Source of the DNA: Ipomoea triloba | Lineage: Eukaryota > Streptophyta > Magnoliopsida > Solanales > Convolvulaceae | Length of the DNA stretch: 64,000 nucleotides | Reading direction: 5' to 3' | Assembly (NCBI RefSeq): GCF_003576645.1 | Contig: NC_044920.1 | Span: 4,718,423-4,782,422 of the forward strand | Shown: positions 44,875 through 56,519 of the stretch, piece by piece | How positions within the stretch are numbered: the first letter of the stretch is position 1 | Layout: the number at the start of each line of letters is the position of its first letter | Position numbers and translations under genes: made by a program | Notes under the pieces: generated by a model | Told to the model about the DNA's origin: nothing | What the model saw: only the letters and a program-made list of their open reading frames with translations | The model's database searches: none

Positions 44875-46895
44875 ATATAGCGGAGAAGTGATTAACATAG
44901 TATTTAATGGAAATAGATTAGGGAACGTGATTACATAGAACTTAATAAAAGATTAGGTAAAGATGGAAACAGATTATACTTAACTGTAATGGAATATTCT
45001 TGGGTATTTTTGTCTACGAAAAAAATATGCACAATATTAAAAATAAAATGTACAAAAAGATCAGCACTAAAAACACGGATATAAAATGAAGACATAACCT
45101 GGATTCAAACTTATTATGTTTTTAGATATACAAAGAATTTTTTTTTAAAATTTATTAAGAAAGAATTTAATTCTTAATAACTTGATCAATCAAGTCTCAT
45201 TAATTCAACAAGACATATTTTATGAAAAGAGTATCACATAATGCATTCTTTTAAATGATCGAAGTGGATAATATTTTTGAGAATGTGGTCTGTGGATGTA
45301 ATTAACATGCATGCCAGCGCTATCATGACGCAAAAATAAAAATTCCGATGAATCTAATGTAAGAATTTGATGAATCAGCTGTTGACCACCTTTGCAGGTA
45401 TAAGATTGTGATCTCTGATGAGTCAATGAAATTGAACCAATGAACCATGCATGCACGCAACATGTCCCAAGTCACAAAGCCCAACATTTAAAAAAATAAT
45501 AATAATAATAATATAAGTTTTGTTGATCAGATTCTTAGGATATTAAAACCCATCGGTCCAAAGTGAAAGTGAATAATATCGTACCAGCCATTACCAAACC
45601 TTAATGATTCTTGATTATATTAATCACCGTTCAGAGCACACATGCTAATGGATTAGGTATTACTGGCGATTAGGTTATGTTATTGCAGCAGACATATGTC
45701 TGCCAGTCAAACTACATTCGACAATGATGTGTGATTAGGAAATGTGCATTCCTGGGAAAAAGCGAACTCACTTTTCATATGCAATATGATTTTGATTTTG
45801 AAATTATTTTAAATTGCTTCATAATTTTGGTTACATACATTGCACCATTACATATTCACGAGTACATTTGTAATTGTTGTACAATACATTTTTGAAAGAT
45901 GATTTTAGATATAAGATATACAAAAGGGTATTCTTATACTAATATGATTCTCAAGGAGTGAACAAAAGATAATCAAGAAAGAGTGTAGCCATGCATGATT
46001 TCAATTGAAAAAACGAATTGTTGAAAGAATCAAAGTAATGGTGAGAATGAAAAGTTAAAATTGTAATTGAATTGAAAAGACTTAGCTTTATAATACCACA
46101 ATTTGGAATTACAACATGAAAGTGATCAAATCCTAGCTTGAATCTTGTTATACTACTTGAGCTCCACCTAAATCAAAAAGAGTTTTTGCTAAGAATCTGT
46201 AGAGACACAGAAAAATATAAAATCCCCTAAAAATAATCGTCAATATATATCTATAGGGTTGAAAATTGTGTCAAATCGAAAAAATTATTGTGCTACATGT
46301 GGTCAAAGCTGAGGTTGCGGGAAATAGAATTTACCCTATGAAGTTTGGGTAGTCGCGGCCACCTGCAAGCAGGTGACTAGGAGAAAGTCGCACCACTCAC
46401 GGCTAGATGACTCTATGCATTAGCTCTGACTTCCAAGGTTTTTTTAATCATATTATCATTTGTTTTTAACTTCATGGCCTTCATCAAAGTTGTAGATCGT
46501 TGAATTATCTTTTCAATGTCACTTGAATCGCTCAATTTGAACATTTTTATGTTTAGAAATAGTCAAAATACCGAAAAATCACATGACAGGCTTGTTTTGC
46601 GAAAGCTGACTTAGTGAGGTGCTTGACAAAGGTGTCCACTCCAAAAAATCATATTTGCTGCCTTTTTCTTGCTATCTTAGGTCCATGGGCCATGCAGTAG
46701 TGATTTCAAATATATAGATAAAAATAGTAAGAATTAGCACTCATCAACTTTAAGCTTGAAATATTTTGAAAATGACAATATTTTTTCCTACTTTACATCC
46801 ATTGTTCATCTCAAATCAATGGCTAAAATTTTTTTGCAATTTTTACGTAGCGATCGTTCTCATTTTATCCAATAGCTAAGAGTTTAGATATTAAA
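44875..46895. other. Intergenic DNA, nothing identified
   Basis: About 2 kb without a supported gene or element. The minus-strand frame 45220-45456 has a mixed composition but no motif, no TATA context and no splice partner. The segment 45530-45760 and 46240-46700 are a little less AT-rich. A palindromic CAGACATATGTCTG lies at 45690-45703. Confidence 0.4.
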
Positions 46896-47280
46896 TATAG
46901 GGAAAATGGCCAAATACACCCTCAAACTTTTGGTAAAAAGTCAATTAGGCCAACTTAAAGTTGCAATTAAATCCACAAACATGTTATTTTGGAGCAATCA
47001 AACCCACTAACCTGTTGGTGACCTGTAATTGTAGGTCAACTAGGATTCCGGCGACCCTCCGACAAACCTTCGACAAGTTAAGTAAAAAACAAGCGACTGG
47101 CGATTGTAACGGTCGCGCCTTCTCCGATCGACGGAGATGGCGACCAACTAGTCGCCATCTCCAACGACGGAGAAGGCAACCAACTTGGTCACCTGCTCCT
47201 GTGCAAGAGAAGTCACCTTTCCATTGCCGGAGAAGACGACGATCGCCTTCTCTGGTAGAACACGAACGGAACTATATAAG
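46896..47280. mobile_element. Mutator-like MITE, half copy with hairpin core
   Basis: AAAATGGCCAAATACACCCT then CAAACTTTTGG, CAATTAGGCC and AACATGTTATTTTGGAGC are typical of a MITE left arm and resemble 8188-8540. The core 47117-47177 is a 61-base imperfect palindrome (GCCTTCTCCG ... CGGAGAAGGC with inner GGAGATGGCGACC ... GTCGCCATCTCC). The right arm is missing. The frame 46961-47374 across it is not a gene. Confidence 0.5.
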
Positions 47281-48317
47281 AAGCATAATAAAGTTAAGGT
47301 ATTATCTTGCAAAGTGCACATTTTATTATTTACAAGAAAGTCCTCATCCAGTATTTGAAAGTGTGCTTTGGTGAAGTCACACCATATGACCTAGCTGGCA
47401 AAAGTTTACAAAGAAATAAACCAACCTAGATAGCTCATATTTGACCGGCTCAAACTAATAAGACCAATAAATCGCTCTCACATAGAGTTGAACTTTAAAC
47501 TTTTTGTTTACTAAATCAACTGTCTGCCCAACTTGGCTGGATGTTGCATTGTCTCCGCAAGGTGCACACTCTTACATGCATAGGGAATGGAGCTAAATTG
47601 AGGTTGTGTCGAATGAATGTTTAAAGGGTGGTAAAGCACACATCCAGATTGCACACCTAGATCTCTAATTAAGTCAGATGATATTCACGTCATCTTATTC
47701 ACACCTCTACGGATCACGCATTTCTCTCCCTCTTGAAACGCAAATAAATAAATAAACAGAAGTAACTGCGTTTTATTCTCACTGGATTCAACAATCAACA
47801 TTGCATTTTTTTTTTCAATGAAACAAACAGGTTTACATATTTTAGGAGCCCAAAGGAAGATTTTCTATTGGGCTTTTTACAGTAACCATTGGCTGTCCAA
47901 TTTAACCATGCTAAATTCACAACAAAGCCCATGAGCCTGCCCAATCAAATAGTGGACACAGGAGGTTGAAAATTGTGATCTTTTAAGAGTTCTAACGCAT
48001 GCCTCTCAAATCTTATTCCCTCAAATTTACTTCTTAATGTGACAGATGCTGATAAGTTATTTTCTTCATGTGAGCCACTGTAAATGTGTTTACATCAAAA
48101 TTTTAAGGAGTTCTACTACATATATTCTCGAATTTCAATTACTCCATCACTTTTATCCCATGATGTGGCAATCAAGTAATAAGGTCTTATATCACGTGGG
48201 TCCTAAAAAATGTCTACATCTAAGATTTACAAGAGGGAATAAGAAATGATAGTTCATGTAGTATTTCCCAATTTTCAATGCAAGATTAAAGTTGGAGTAG
48301 ATAATGGGATTACATAT
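47281..48317. other. Intergenic DNA, nothing identified
   Basis: No gene or clear element. The frame 48046-48249 has no motif and is bounded by AT-rich DNA. Confidence 0.45.
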
Positions 48318-48640
48318 AGGCCTTGTTTGGTAATATAGTTAGTTTATTAGTTAATTTTGACTTATTTGACTAATATTAATTGTTTGACTTTGTTAAATAA
48401 TTAATATGAGTGTTTGATTAATTATCTTTTTGTAACATCTTATTTTTTTAAAATACTAAAATTCAAAAAACTACTCAAAATAATTTTTTCAATCAATTTT
48501 TTGATAAAATTATTTTAACAGTTAATTTATCAAATAATTTTTTTACAATTAATTAATATTATCAACTAGTCAAACTCATTGATCTAATAAGTTAACATAT
48601 ATTAGCTAATACGGAGTAACTATTTACCAAAACACCTCAT
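48318..48640. mobile_element. hAT-like MITE family B, diverged copy
   Basis: Starts AGGCCTTGTTTGGTAATATA and ends AACTATTTACCAAAACACCT. Internal AAAATACTAAAATTCAAAAA and AATTTTTTCAATCAATTTTT correspond to the complement of the 37771 copy. Confidence 0.6.
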
Positions 48641-48829
48641 AGTCTTTTCTTTATTTTTTTTAATAGTAAAAAAACGAAAAGTCAAAATAGCTTTTTTATT
48701 TAATTTTTTATTTTTGTTACAAAAAATAGCTTTTTTTATAAAACACGCAAAAGAGCATGGCCTCGAAGAAGGCGGCCCTGACAGCCTGACCGAAATCGCT
48801 GAAAAAAAAATCATTTAAAAATTAAATAG

Positions 48830-48940
48830 ATGACGTGGCAACAATCTTATCCAAAACGATACGTTGGACTGCTGACGCCACCAACCTCCCATTCGGCTAA
48901 CACGTGTACGCTAGATGGTCGCACACGTGTACAGCCGAAA
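48830..48940. promoter_or_regulatory. Cluster of three ACGT-core sites
   Basis: TGACGTGGCA (48831), AACACGTGTACG (about 48899) and CACACGTGTACA (about 48921) are G-box/ABRE-like sites for bZIP or bHLH factors. The last two sit in an imperfect inverted repeat (CGGCTAACACGTGT / ACACGTGTACAGCCG). No gene lies within several kb in either direction, so a promoter role is unproven; a transposon terminus is an alternative. Confidence 0.3.
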
Positions 48941-49069
48941 CGAAACAATGCCAGCGATTTCTAGAGGAGATTTGGATTTTGTAGAGGCGGCTGTTTTCTT
49001 TCACTAAAATGACAGGCGAAACAAAGCTGACCGTCAAATATTCCAATTACGGAAAGTGTTATTAATACT

Positions 49070-49302
49070 CTTTTCGTCCCTTTGGTTCAGTTAATAAGGT
49101 TTTGTTAAAGTTATTTTTAATTTAAATTTTTATAATGTTAAGTTTAATATTAGCGTAATAGAATTTATACTAAAATTACTATTAAATATATAAAAATTAA
49201 ATTTAAAAATAAATTAAAAAATATTTAAAAAAAAGAAAAAAAGTGTTGATTTGATCAATGAATAGTAAGTAGAACAGATAAAATAAGATAGAGAGAGTAC
49301 TA
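49070..49302. mobile_element. Stowaway-like MITE
   Basis: TACTCTTTTCGTCCCTTTGG at the left and AAGATAGAGAGAGTACTA at the right are inverted ends with TA flanks. The interior matches the family (AGTTATTTTTAATTTAAATT, TGATCAATGAATAGTAAG). Confidence 0.7.
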
Positions 49303-49428
49303 CTTTTGATTTATGAAAAAGTTCATCATGACTGTCTCAACAAATAAATCAATTAATTTTTTTAATAATTGATTGTCTCAAACTAAAAGGGTCAAAATAG
49401 ACAAATTCAACGAATAATTAAATTTCAA

Positions 49429-49645
49429 ATGTTGTAATTACCAATTATTTGACAAAATTGATTAAGTTGTCCCTATATTAATACTACCATTTATGCAAAA
49501 AATGTTAATGTAACAAATACTCTTTTTTTTTGAAAAGCAAAAAAAAAAAATAGTTGTTACATTAAAATTTTTGAATAAATGGTACTATTAACATAGGGAC
49601 AACTTAATCAATTTGGTCAAATAATTAATTTGGTAATTACAACAT
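49429..49645. mobile_element. Fold-back MITE (about 217 bp)
   Basis: The left arm (ATGTTGTAATTACCAATTAT, ATTGATTAAGTTGTCCCTAT, TACCATTTATGC) is the reverse complement of the right arm (GGTACTATTAACATAGGGAC, AACTTAATCAATTTGGTC, GGTAATTACAACAT) with small differences. Arms are about 98 bp around a T- and A-rich loop at 49528-49548. Confidence 0.8.
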
Positions 49646-49833
49646 TCAAAATACTTAAAATAGTAAAAATATAGCATATTTTATAAAATTTGTGCAAAAT
49701 TTTACTAGGTCAATTATACCAAAACTAAAAATAGAACAAATGTGGTATATTTTATATTATTATAAAATTAAAGGAACGAATTTGATATAAATAAATTTTA
49801 ATAAAGTGTACAACAACTCTTCATATTTTTTTT

Positions 49834-50095
49834 TTTTGTTTCAAGAAAGAGGGGAACACCCAACTAGGTCCTAACTGGTCTGGAGACCAGCCCCGCGCAA
49901 AGGGACGCGTCTTTGGAAACTCGCGCCAAGTTGATCGTCCAGAACAATAGTTCTCAGCCCGTTCGGGGCGTCATCAAACGAAATGAGACCCAACCGGTGA
50001 GACAGCGCTTGCTTTGCCAATACACATGATCGCGATACACATGTTCGACTTTCACTTGTTCAAAACGCCGGAGCACTTCCAGACACCTGGGAATA
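49834..50095 (-). pseudogene. LINE 3' end with RNase H tail
   Basis: On the minus strand, CLEVLRRFEQVKVEHVYRDH, then with frame changes SKRCLTGWVSF and a LVSRPVRT-stop-LGVPLF end, followed by an A run (T run 49828-49840). This is the end of a plant LINE ORF2 RNase H and its short 3' UTR. Truncated at the 5' side near 50095. Confidence 0.6.
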
Positions 50096-50384
50096 ATTAT
50101 AAACTGATTGATCTTATTTAGAAAATCGTGTTTTTTCGCGATTTTAAAGTTAGAAAAATGTAACTCTGGCTATTTTTTTTTATCTTTATTAATATGACAC
50201 GTGTTAATTGATTTAGAAAATGAGAATAATATTTTTTAACCTCATATTACCTATTATATTTACAAATCATGAGTCGATCCGAATATTTTTTTTCTTTAAT
50301 TACGTTTTTAAGAATTTCTTATAATTTCTTCTTCTTCCAAATTTCTTATATATTCTATTAAAAAATATTTAATTTTTAATACGC

Positions 50385-50842
50385 ACTCAGTCCTATTTTA
50401 TGTGTCTGATTCGGTTATCGAAACTTGACTGAAGTTATTTTAATATAATTTTTCATAACCTAGTGGGGTAGCTCAAGTGGCAAGTGAGCTCTCTTCGTGG
50501 GGAGAAATTTTGGGAGAACCCGGGTTCAATTCCTCCAAATGATGATTCTCCCTAGGCCAGCTCTCCTGGAGTGAACATGGGTGGACCCTGTACCGTTAGA
50601 CGGACGAGGGAAGGAAGACCTTGTAAATTTTACCAAAAAAAAATATAATTTTTCATAATATTAAGTTTAATATTAGTATATTAAATTGATTTAATTAAAA
50701 ATTACATTAAAAGTATTATTAAACGCAAAAAAATTCAAATTTAAAAATAAAAAAAATATTAAAGACAATATGCAAAGAAAAAATAGTTAGTTTAACCAAT
50801 AAATAGTTAACATGACAGATAAAATTAGACAAAGAGAGTATA
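50385..50842. mobile_element. Stowaway-like MITE split by a SINE
   Basis: The left end ACTCAGTCCTATTTTATGTG and the right end ATAAAATTAGACAAAGAGAG then TAT belong to the Stowaway-like family (compare 60863). Inside, 50459-50641 is a SINE with its target duplication. Without it the MITE is about 258 bp, the family size. Confidence 0.7.
50459..50641 (+). mobile_element. tRNA-derived SINE with 17-bp target duplication
   Basis: Begins CCTAGTGGGG. Box A TAGCTCAAGTGG (50469-50480) and box B GGTTCAATTCC (50523-50533) are clear. The tail is an A run after TTGTAAATTTTACC. AATATAATTTTTCATAA occurs exactly at 50442-50458 and again at 50642-50658, an intact target-site duplication from LINE-driven insertion. 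183 bp long. A different family from the SINE at 570. Confidence 0.92.
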
Positions 50843-51399
50843 AGTTTATAAACATATAAATTTTATGTATTAATATTAAATTAAATATAAAAACTAAACT
50901 ATAAATAATTTAAATCTAATTTTATTAATCAAACCAGACACATATTTGAGACCGATAGAAAGTTATTAAAAACAATTCACTTGTTTAGAGTGTTACAAAT
51001 TTTTTTTTTAAATATATCAAGTACAATTTCATAAAATTAAATGTATTTATTCAAATTTATCAACAATTACAAAAAAATATTTTTTATATTAATTTGAATA
51101 TTGATATTATTTGTGAAATGTTGTGAACATTATTGAATTAGCAAGTAGTGATTATTGAAGTCCAAAATAATGAATGAAATAAATCAAAATAAAATGGATA
51201 TTTGGCACAACTCTCATGAACAGTACACGTTTTTTGACCGGTGGATGGTGAGTGCGTGCGCTGTCAGCGAGCTGTGCAAAATGACAAAAAAGCCACTACT
51301 CGTGCATAGGCGGTTGCCGACATCACACGCTTCTTTTTGGCTTCTAGTCAACCTTCAAACTCCATATATAATACGAGTATATTACACCACCCGTCCAAT
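50843..51399. other. AT-rich intergenic DNA
   Basis: 50860-50960 holds a reversed fragment of the Stowaway-like family (TTTTATTAATCAAACCAGAC). The frame 51155-51421 has no recognised motif and is not called. Confidence 0.45.
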
Positions 51400-51715
51400 T
51401 TTGGGAGTGCTTAGTAAATAAATATTTAGTTGATTGAATTAGTTAATTTCACTAGTTGATAATATTTGTTAATTGTAAAAATATATTATGTAATTTGTTA
51501 ATAGTTGATTACATATAAAATGACTTTTTAAAAATGATTGATTGAAAAACTTGTTTTGAGCAACTTTTTGAATTTTAGTGTTTTATAGCAATAAACAGTT
51601 ACAAAAAGTTAATTAATTAAACATACATATTGATTGTTTAAGCAAGTTAAAAAGTTAATAGTGGTCAAGCAAAGTCAAAGTAGTTGATAAGCTAACTATA
51701 TTACCAAACAGGACA
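51400..51715. mobile_element. hAT-like MITE family B, one diverged end
   Basis: GAAAAACTTGTTTTGAGCAA, TTTTTGAATTTTAGTGTTTT, AATAGTGGTCAAGCAAAGTC and TTACCAAACAGGACAT match the 37771 copy. The left terminus is degraded. Confidence 0.6.
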
Positions 51716-51727
51716 TTTATGCATGTG

Positions 51728-51960
51728 TTTGATTCAGTTAATAAGACCTAACTGAAATTATTTTTAATTCAAATTTTTATAATATTAAATTTAATATTAA
51801 TATATGAAATTTGTATATTAAAATTAGTATTAAATACAAAAAAAATTAAATTTAAAATAAGTAAAAATGCTAAAGAAAGTAAACAAAGAAAAAAAAAATC
51901 GAATTTACTAATGAATAATAAACATGACAAATAAAAAAACAATATTATTATTATTATTAA
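51728..51960. mobile_element. Stowaway-like MITE, ends degraded
   Basis: GATTCAGTTAATAAGACCTA, TTTTTATAATATTAAATTTA and TTTACTAATGAATAATAAAC match the family interior. An ATT microsatellite (51943-51958) replaces the right end. Confidence 0.55.
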
Positions 51961-52373
51961 ACCCAAATATAACTTAATTCATTCAATTTTCTCCCATCAC
52001 TCTCAATATTTTATATTATAGCTCTCAAAATTTTGAATTAAGAAAATGTTTAGTGTCAAAGATTTGGCTACCAACCAATAAAATGGGGTGATATCATCTT
52101 AATAATGATTACCTTATTTAAATATTATTGTTGTTTAATAATACTTTTAAAAAATGTTTTACTTTAAAAAATGTTTTACTTAATTGGTCTAATCAACTTA
52201 TACAATTATATAGTTATATGTATGTAATACTAATTGTGTAAGTTATATATTGAATTTCGTAGCATTTTATTGTAATTTTTTATTTTCAAAATTTGTAGCT
52301 GAAATATCTAATTCATTATCAAATAATAGCACCGCAGGAAAATAGTACAACTTTTGTTAGTTTTGTTTCATAA

Positions 52374-52691
52374 GAGCATCGCCATCCGTAGTGATTTTAG
52401 AGGATAATATCGGATCAATGTCATCTTAGCATGAGAGAAGAGATGAGAGAGAATAGAAGGAGAGTATATGCAAATGAAGGGTTTATTGCAGGCCAATGGG
52501 CCCCACTAAGGCAAAGGAACAGCCCTTCACGCATACGGTACGGTGAGCGTCACTTACTATGCCAAGGACTTTTTGTATATTTTAATTTTTTTAAATCATA
52601 TTTTTTTCCTCCCCTCTCATTTTCTCTTTTCTAATCACACTTAAAAAAAATCTTCAAAAATCGCGAAATAACTCCGCTACTAAGGATGCTC
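52374..52691. mobile_element. PIF/Harbinger-type (Tourist-like) MITE, 318 bp
   Basis: Ends GAGCATCGCCATCCGTAG and (mirrored) CTACTAAGGATGCTC, flanked by TAA at 52371-52373 and 52692-52694. Three-base TWA duplications and GAGCATC-type ends fit Tourist-like MITEs. A related copy in reverse is at 57275-57625 (shared GAGTTATTTCGC, AAGTGTGATTAG). Confidence 0.8.
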
Positions 52692-52727
52692 TAATCGCTT
52701 CGGACTATAAGATTAACCATGCTTATT

Positions 52728-53175
52728 AGGTGGATTATGGTACACACATTTTATGCATAAGGTACATTATTTTTTTATTATTTTTATACATATAGTACAT
52801 TATTTTTATACGCAATATTCATTATTTGACTGTGTACAAAATAGTAAGAAAATAACTTGAACATTCATTATTTGTGTGCATAATGTTCATTATTTGTGTG
52901 CATAGGTTCATTATTTGAACATGCACAAACTGATTGAAAGTTGATTACTTAGATATGTATATTATATTCTAGGCTCATTTATATTATACATGAGGTTCAT
53001 TATTTTTAGAATATGACTAGACTAATTCAGCCCAACTCATCCCGACCCTTTTACTTAGAAATCTAATATTCAGGAAATCAATCTTCATTATTTATATGCA
53101 TAAGATTCATTATTTGTATGCATGCATAAAGTATATTATTTTTGTATATGTGTTTTGATGCATGGTCCACATAGT
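52728..53175. mobile_element. Probable MITE with CATTATTT repeats
   Basis: TGGATTATGGTACACACATT at the left and TGATGCATGGTCCACATAG at the right form a loose inverted pair. Between them, variants of GTGCATAAGGTTCATTATTT recur about ten times. Similar phrases lie at 25960-26090. Confidence 0.5.
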
Positions 53176-53633
53176 TATGTAAATCATGATTCACATTACA
53201 TTTTGCCATAGATTAAAGTTTTTGACTTCAAAGTGAATGGGCCTTGTTATTCACCATCAGTTGAAATAATAGATAGAAATTGCAAACACTTAACCCTAAT
53301 TAACGATTGTTAAAATATTTGGGGTTTACATTTAGATTTATAGGTAGGGGTAGAAAAAAGCAAAAGGAAAAAACGAAAAGAAACGAGGAAAGATTTGATA
53401 CGACATTAGTAACTATGGGCATGAAATGGATATGATGGGAATGGATAGGCTTTGGAGAAAAACCTCACTGTTTCTTTGCCGACTTACAATCATTGTTTGG
53501 AGATTCCTAAGAGCTGTTTTTATCCACATGAATATGATGCCCCTTAGCAAATATTCTACTCTCATTTCTTTATTCATTTTTTTACTATTCTTTTAACACA
53601 CATGTATTGGATATTTATACTCACATAGTGGCA
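53176..53633. other. Intergenic DNA, nothing identified
   Basis: No gene or element recognised. Confidence 0.45.
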
Positions 53634-53677
<44 letters not shown>

Positions 53678-53932
53678 GGTGATCCTAACTTTGTCGGACT
53701 AATCCTAAGCTCACAGAATCTTGTCCCTAGAGTCATTGTGAGTCACACAATCAGTCCACCGGTCATATCCTAGTCTTTATATGCGCACAACGGATCTAAT
53801 CTAGATATTTCATCATCTTTGGTCCTTTTTTCCCATACATATATGTTTCCAATGGGATTCGAATCCTACACTACCGACTCTCGTCATGACATTAAAGTCT
53901 GACGACGAACTGACTACGCTAAGTCTCGGGGG
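53634..53932 (-). mobile_element. tRNA-derived SINE with (TAA)n tail, minus strand
   Basis: On the minus strand the element starts near 53932 with GAGACTTAGCGTAGTCAGTT (A-box-like TTAGCGTAGTCAGT), has box B GGATTCGAATCC (complement about 53849-53860), a body of about 250 bp and ends in a TAA microsatellite (ATT run 53634-53677 on the plus strand). It is a third SINE family in this window. No target duplication is clear. Confidence 0.65.
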
Positions 53933-54529
53933 CTTATTATCATTATTTTATTTTCACATAACACATTATATATTTTAATTTCACCACTACAAGATTAATA
54001 CAAATTCAACTTAAATTGTGTTTGCAAAATTTGACTAAAGATAGCACATACTCACAATAGTCTATCTTCTAACCTAGCTTATAGTTATATTAACAGTTTG
54101 CTTATCAATTGTTACAAATAATTTGGTTACATTTGTTATCATTAGTTGCTAAAGGTTTTATACTTAATTGCTAATTTTATCCTAAAAATATCTACCCATT
54201 TTTGGGTTACCCCATCCGTGTTGTGTATTGTTTTGATATTTATTTAGTTTTTCTGTTTATTGACATTTTGATTAACAAATATTATACATGATTATAGAGT
54301 TTCATTGATATACATAAACAAACTTGATTAAAGCACGGATATTTATTATGTTTCTTCATGTTTGGTGAGATTTTGACCAAATTCAATTCATATAGCAGTA
54401 TAGCACACATTTATCAAATGTTTGTACTTGGTCAAATCAAGAAACAACCTTGGAAAATAATGCAAAGATTATTTTACAAAATAAAAGACACCAATATAAT
54501 AACAATCTTATAATGAGAGGCTTAGAGCA
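53933..54529. other. AT-rich intergenic DNA, nothing identified
   Basis: No gene or clear repeat. Confidence 0.45.
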
Positions 54530-55105
54530 TGTTTGGTTGGTTAGAAAAAGTTTTTAATTTCAAGGAAAAAGTTTTCCTTAAATTAGAGAAAAAATAGAAA
54601 AAGTTTTCCTTAAATGTTTTCCTTGGAAAAATGTTTTGTGAATATAATATGTGCAGTCCAACTACAAGCTTAGGCTTTTAGTTGAGATGGAGCACATGCT
54701 TTAATTTGGTATTAGAGCCACCCAAATGGTCATGGGTTTGAATCTTCGCGTGTGAATATAATATGCTTTAATTTGTTTTCCTTAGTTTTGAGGGTAGATG
54801 GTGGTTTATTAATTTTATTATCATTATCATTGTGTATGGCATTTTAGTTTTTATACTCATTATTCCTTATCATTCCAACCCATTGTGTATGGCATTTTAG
54901 TTTTTATACTCATTATTCCTTATCATTCCAACCCAACCAAACAACGGAATCAATATTCCCAATAATGTCTTTTCCATAAACCAAACAATAAAATCAATCT
55001 TCCTGTTTTCAAAAAAAAAAAAAATCAATCTTCCTAGTAAACTCTTTTCCATTGAATTTTAATTTCATTTCCCTTCAATTATTTTTCGCAAATTAAACGG
55101 GGCCT
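54530..55105. mobile_element. Composite hAT-like region
   Basis: TTAGAGCATGTTTGGTTGGT at the left and AAATTAAACGGGGCCTTA at the right look like ends of a hAT-type MITE. Inside are a repeated AGAAAAAGTTTTCCTTAAAT, a 99-bp insert with 15-bp direct repeats (54637-54765) and a 53-bp tandem duplication (54828-54880, 54881-54933; CATTGTGTATGGCATTTTAG). Confidence 0.45.
54652..54750. mobile_element. 99-bp insert flanked by 15-bp direct repeats
   Basis: TGTGAATATAATATG occurs at 54637-54651 and 54751-54765. The insert contains TAGTTGAGATGG (A-box-like) and GGGTTTGAATC (B-box-like), with TTTGGTATTAGAGCC between them. There is no poly(A). It may be a truncated SINE head. Confidence 0.55.
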
Positions 55106-56159
55106 TATAGTTTAGTTACAACGTACAAATTTATGTTACCCTATGACCTAAAAAAATTAAATATTCTTAAAATATATTAAAAATAGTTTGAATTTTATTA
55201 TTGTAAAAAGTATTTGCTTTTTAAACAAAAGGGTTTTTTATGTTTAAATATTTAAATATAATATAATATAATATATAATATATATATAATACACACCAAT
55301 AAAATTAATAATTTTCAAGAAAATCATTTTACTTAGTTACTTTTTAATAAAAAATAATTTTTGGGGTTAAAAAAAGTTAAATTTTAAAATGTATCTCATT
55401 TATGTTTTTAAAACTTTATTTAACAAATAAATACTAGTTCAAAAAATTTAAAAAATTATTCAAATAATCCAAAAATGCATAACTAAAATAAAAACAAACA
55501 AACAAACAAACAATGGTAGAGCCAACATTAAAATTTATTGGTGCCAATATACTAATTAATTTAATATTATTCTTCTCATGGTTTGAAAGCATTATATAAT
55601 TCTTTATCAACACTTTGAAATATATTATTTTAATAAAAGTAATCAATCAATCCTTCAATATTTGAAACTTTAATATTTGGTAATGTGTAAGTCTCTTGTG
55701 GTACTGTTTATGGATCCTTGTCTGTGAGATTGGTTATGTTAAAATAAAAATGTAATACTTATATATGCTTAAAAATATAATACTAATCATAAATAAATTG
55801 TTTGTTACTTATAAAGAAAAGTATAATACTTTTGAAGAAAAGTAGAAAAGTATATACTTTTAAATTAAAATGTAATACTAACCAGATATAAGACAAACTT
55901 TAAGAAGGAAAATAAGTATATTATTAAGTTTGAACCTCAAATTTAAGGTCCTTCACTGCTCCTATTTTGGAGATCACGTGGAGGAGATATATATAGGTGC
56001 GAAGAGAAATAAAATATTAACCATGTCAATTAAACAACAAATTTTATTGTGGACCATTGTCCAAAATGGTGTTGTTTCTTTTAATGAAAAAAAACTGGCA
56101 CCTGTTCCGTGTAATAAGTTCTGTTTATATAACATATTCAGTTTCATTTTGTTTCAATT
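55106..56159. other. AT-rich intergenic DNA
   Basis: No gene. Frames at 55434-55646 (minus) and 55930-56190 (plus) show no motif. TGTGGACCATTGTCC near 56049 resembles the 30825 MITE end. Confidence 0.45.
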
Positions 56160-56519
56160 ACAGTTTCATTTGACAATATACATACAATAGTCTTATTATA
56201 GTGAAACCTGTTATTAAATTTCATTTTATATACACTGTAGTCTTATTAGAATACCACTAAATTATAATTCTAATTTAACTACGGCTTCATTGGACAATAT
56301 ACACTCAAATATGTGAAACTGTTATTCAGTTTTATTTTATATACACTGTAGTTTCACTACAACACAACTAAAGTATCATTTTGATATAACTACAGTTTCA
56401 TTCGACAATATACATTGAATATGTGAGACATGTTATGCGGTTTCTTTTTATACATATTGTAATTTCATTTAAGCAAAATTAAAGTATCATTTCAATTCAA
56501 CTACAGTTTTATTTGATAA
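56160..56519. repeat. Tandem array, 111-121 bp, about 3 copies
   Basis: ACAGTTTCATTTGACAATAT and variants start at 56160, 56281, 56392 and 56503 (last one cut). Shared text includes TTTTATATACACTGTAG and TAAAGTATCATTT. The array ends at the CTAG of a Helitron end. Confidence 0.75.

Noticed and set aside
45220..45456. 78-codon minus-strand frame with ordinary composition
   Set aside because: No recognisable domain, no splice signals joining further exons and no promoter context. Chance frame is the simpler view.
46961..47374. 137-codon frame
   Set aside because: It spans a MITE arm and a hairpin, has no motif and depends on a Leu codon as start.
50459..50540. Possible tRNA gene (boxes A and B)
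   Set aside because: No acceptor or anticodon stem can be completed, and the unit has a poly(A) tail and 17-bp target duplication, so it is a SINE. The same applies to 9209, 53849 and 63853.
51155..51421. 88-codon plus-strand frame
   Set aside because: It runs from AT-rich DNA into MITE sequence, starts on a Leu codon and has no motif.
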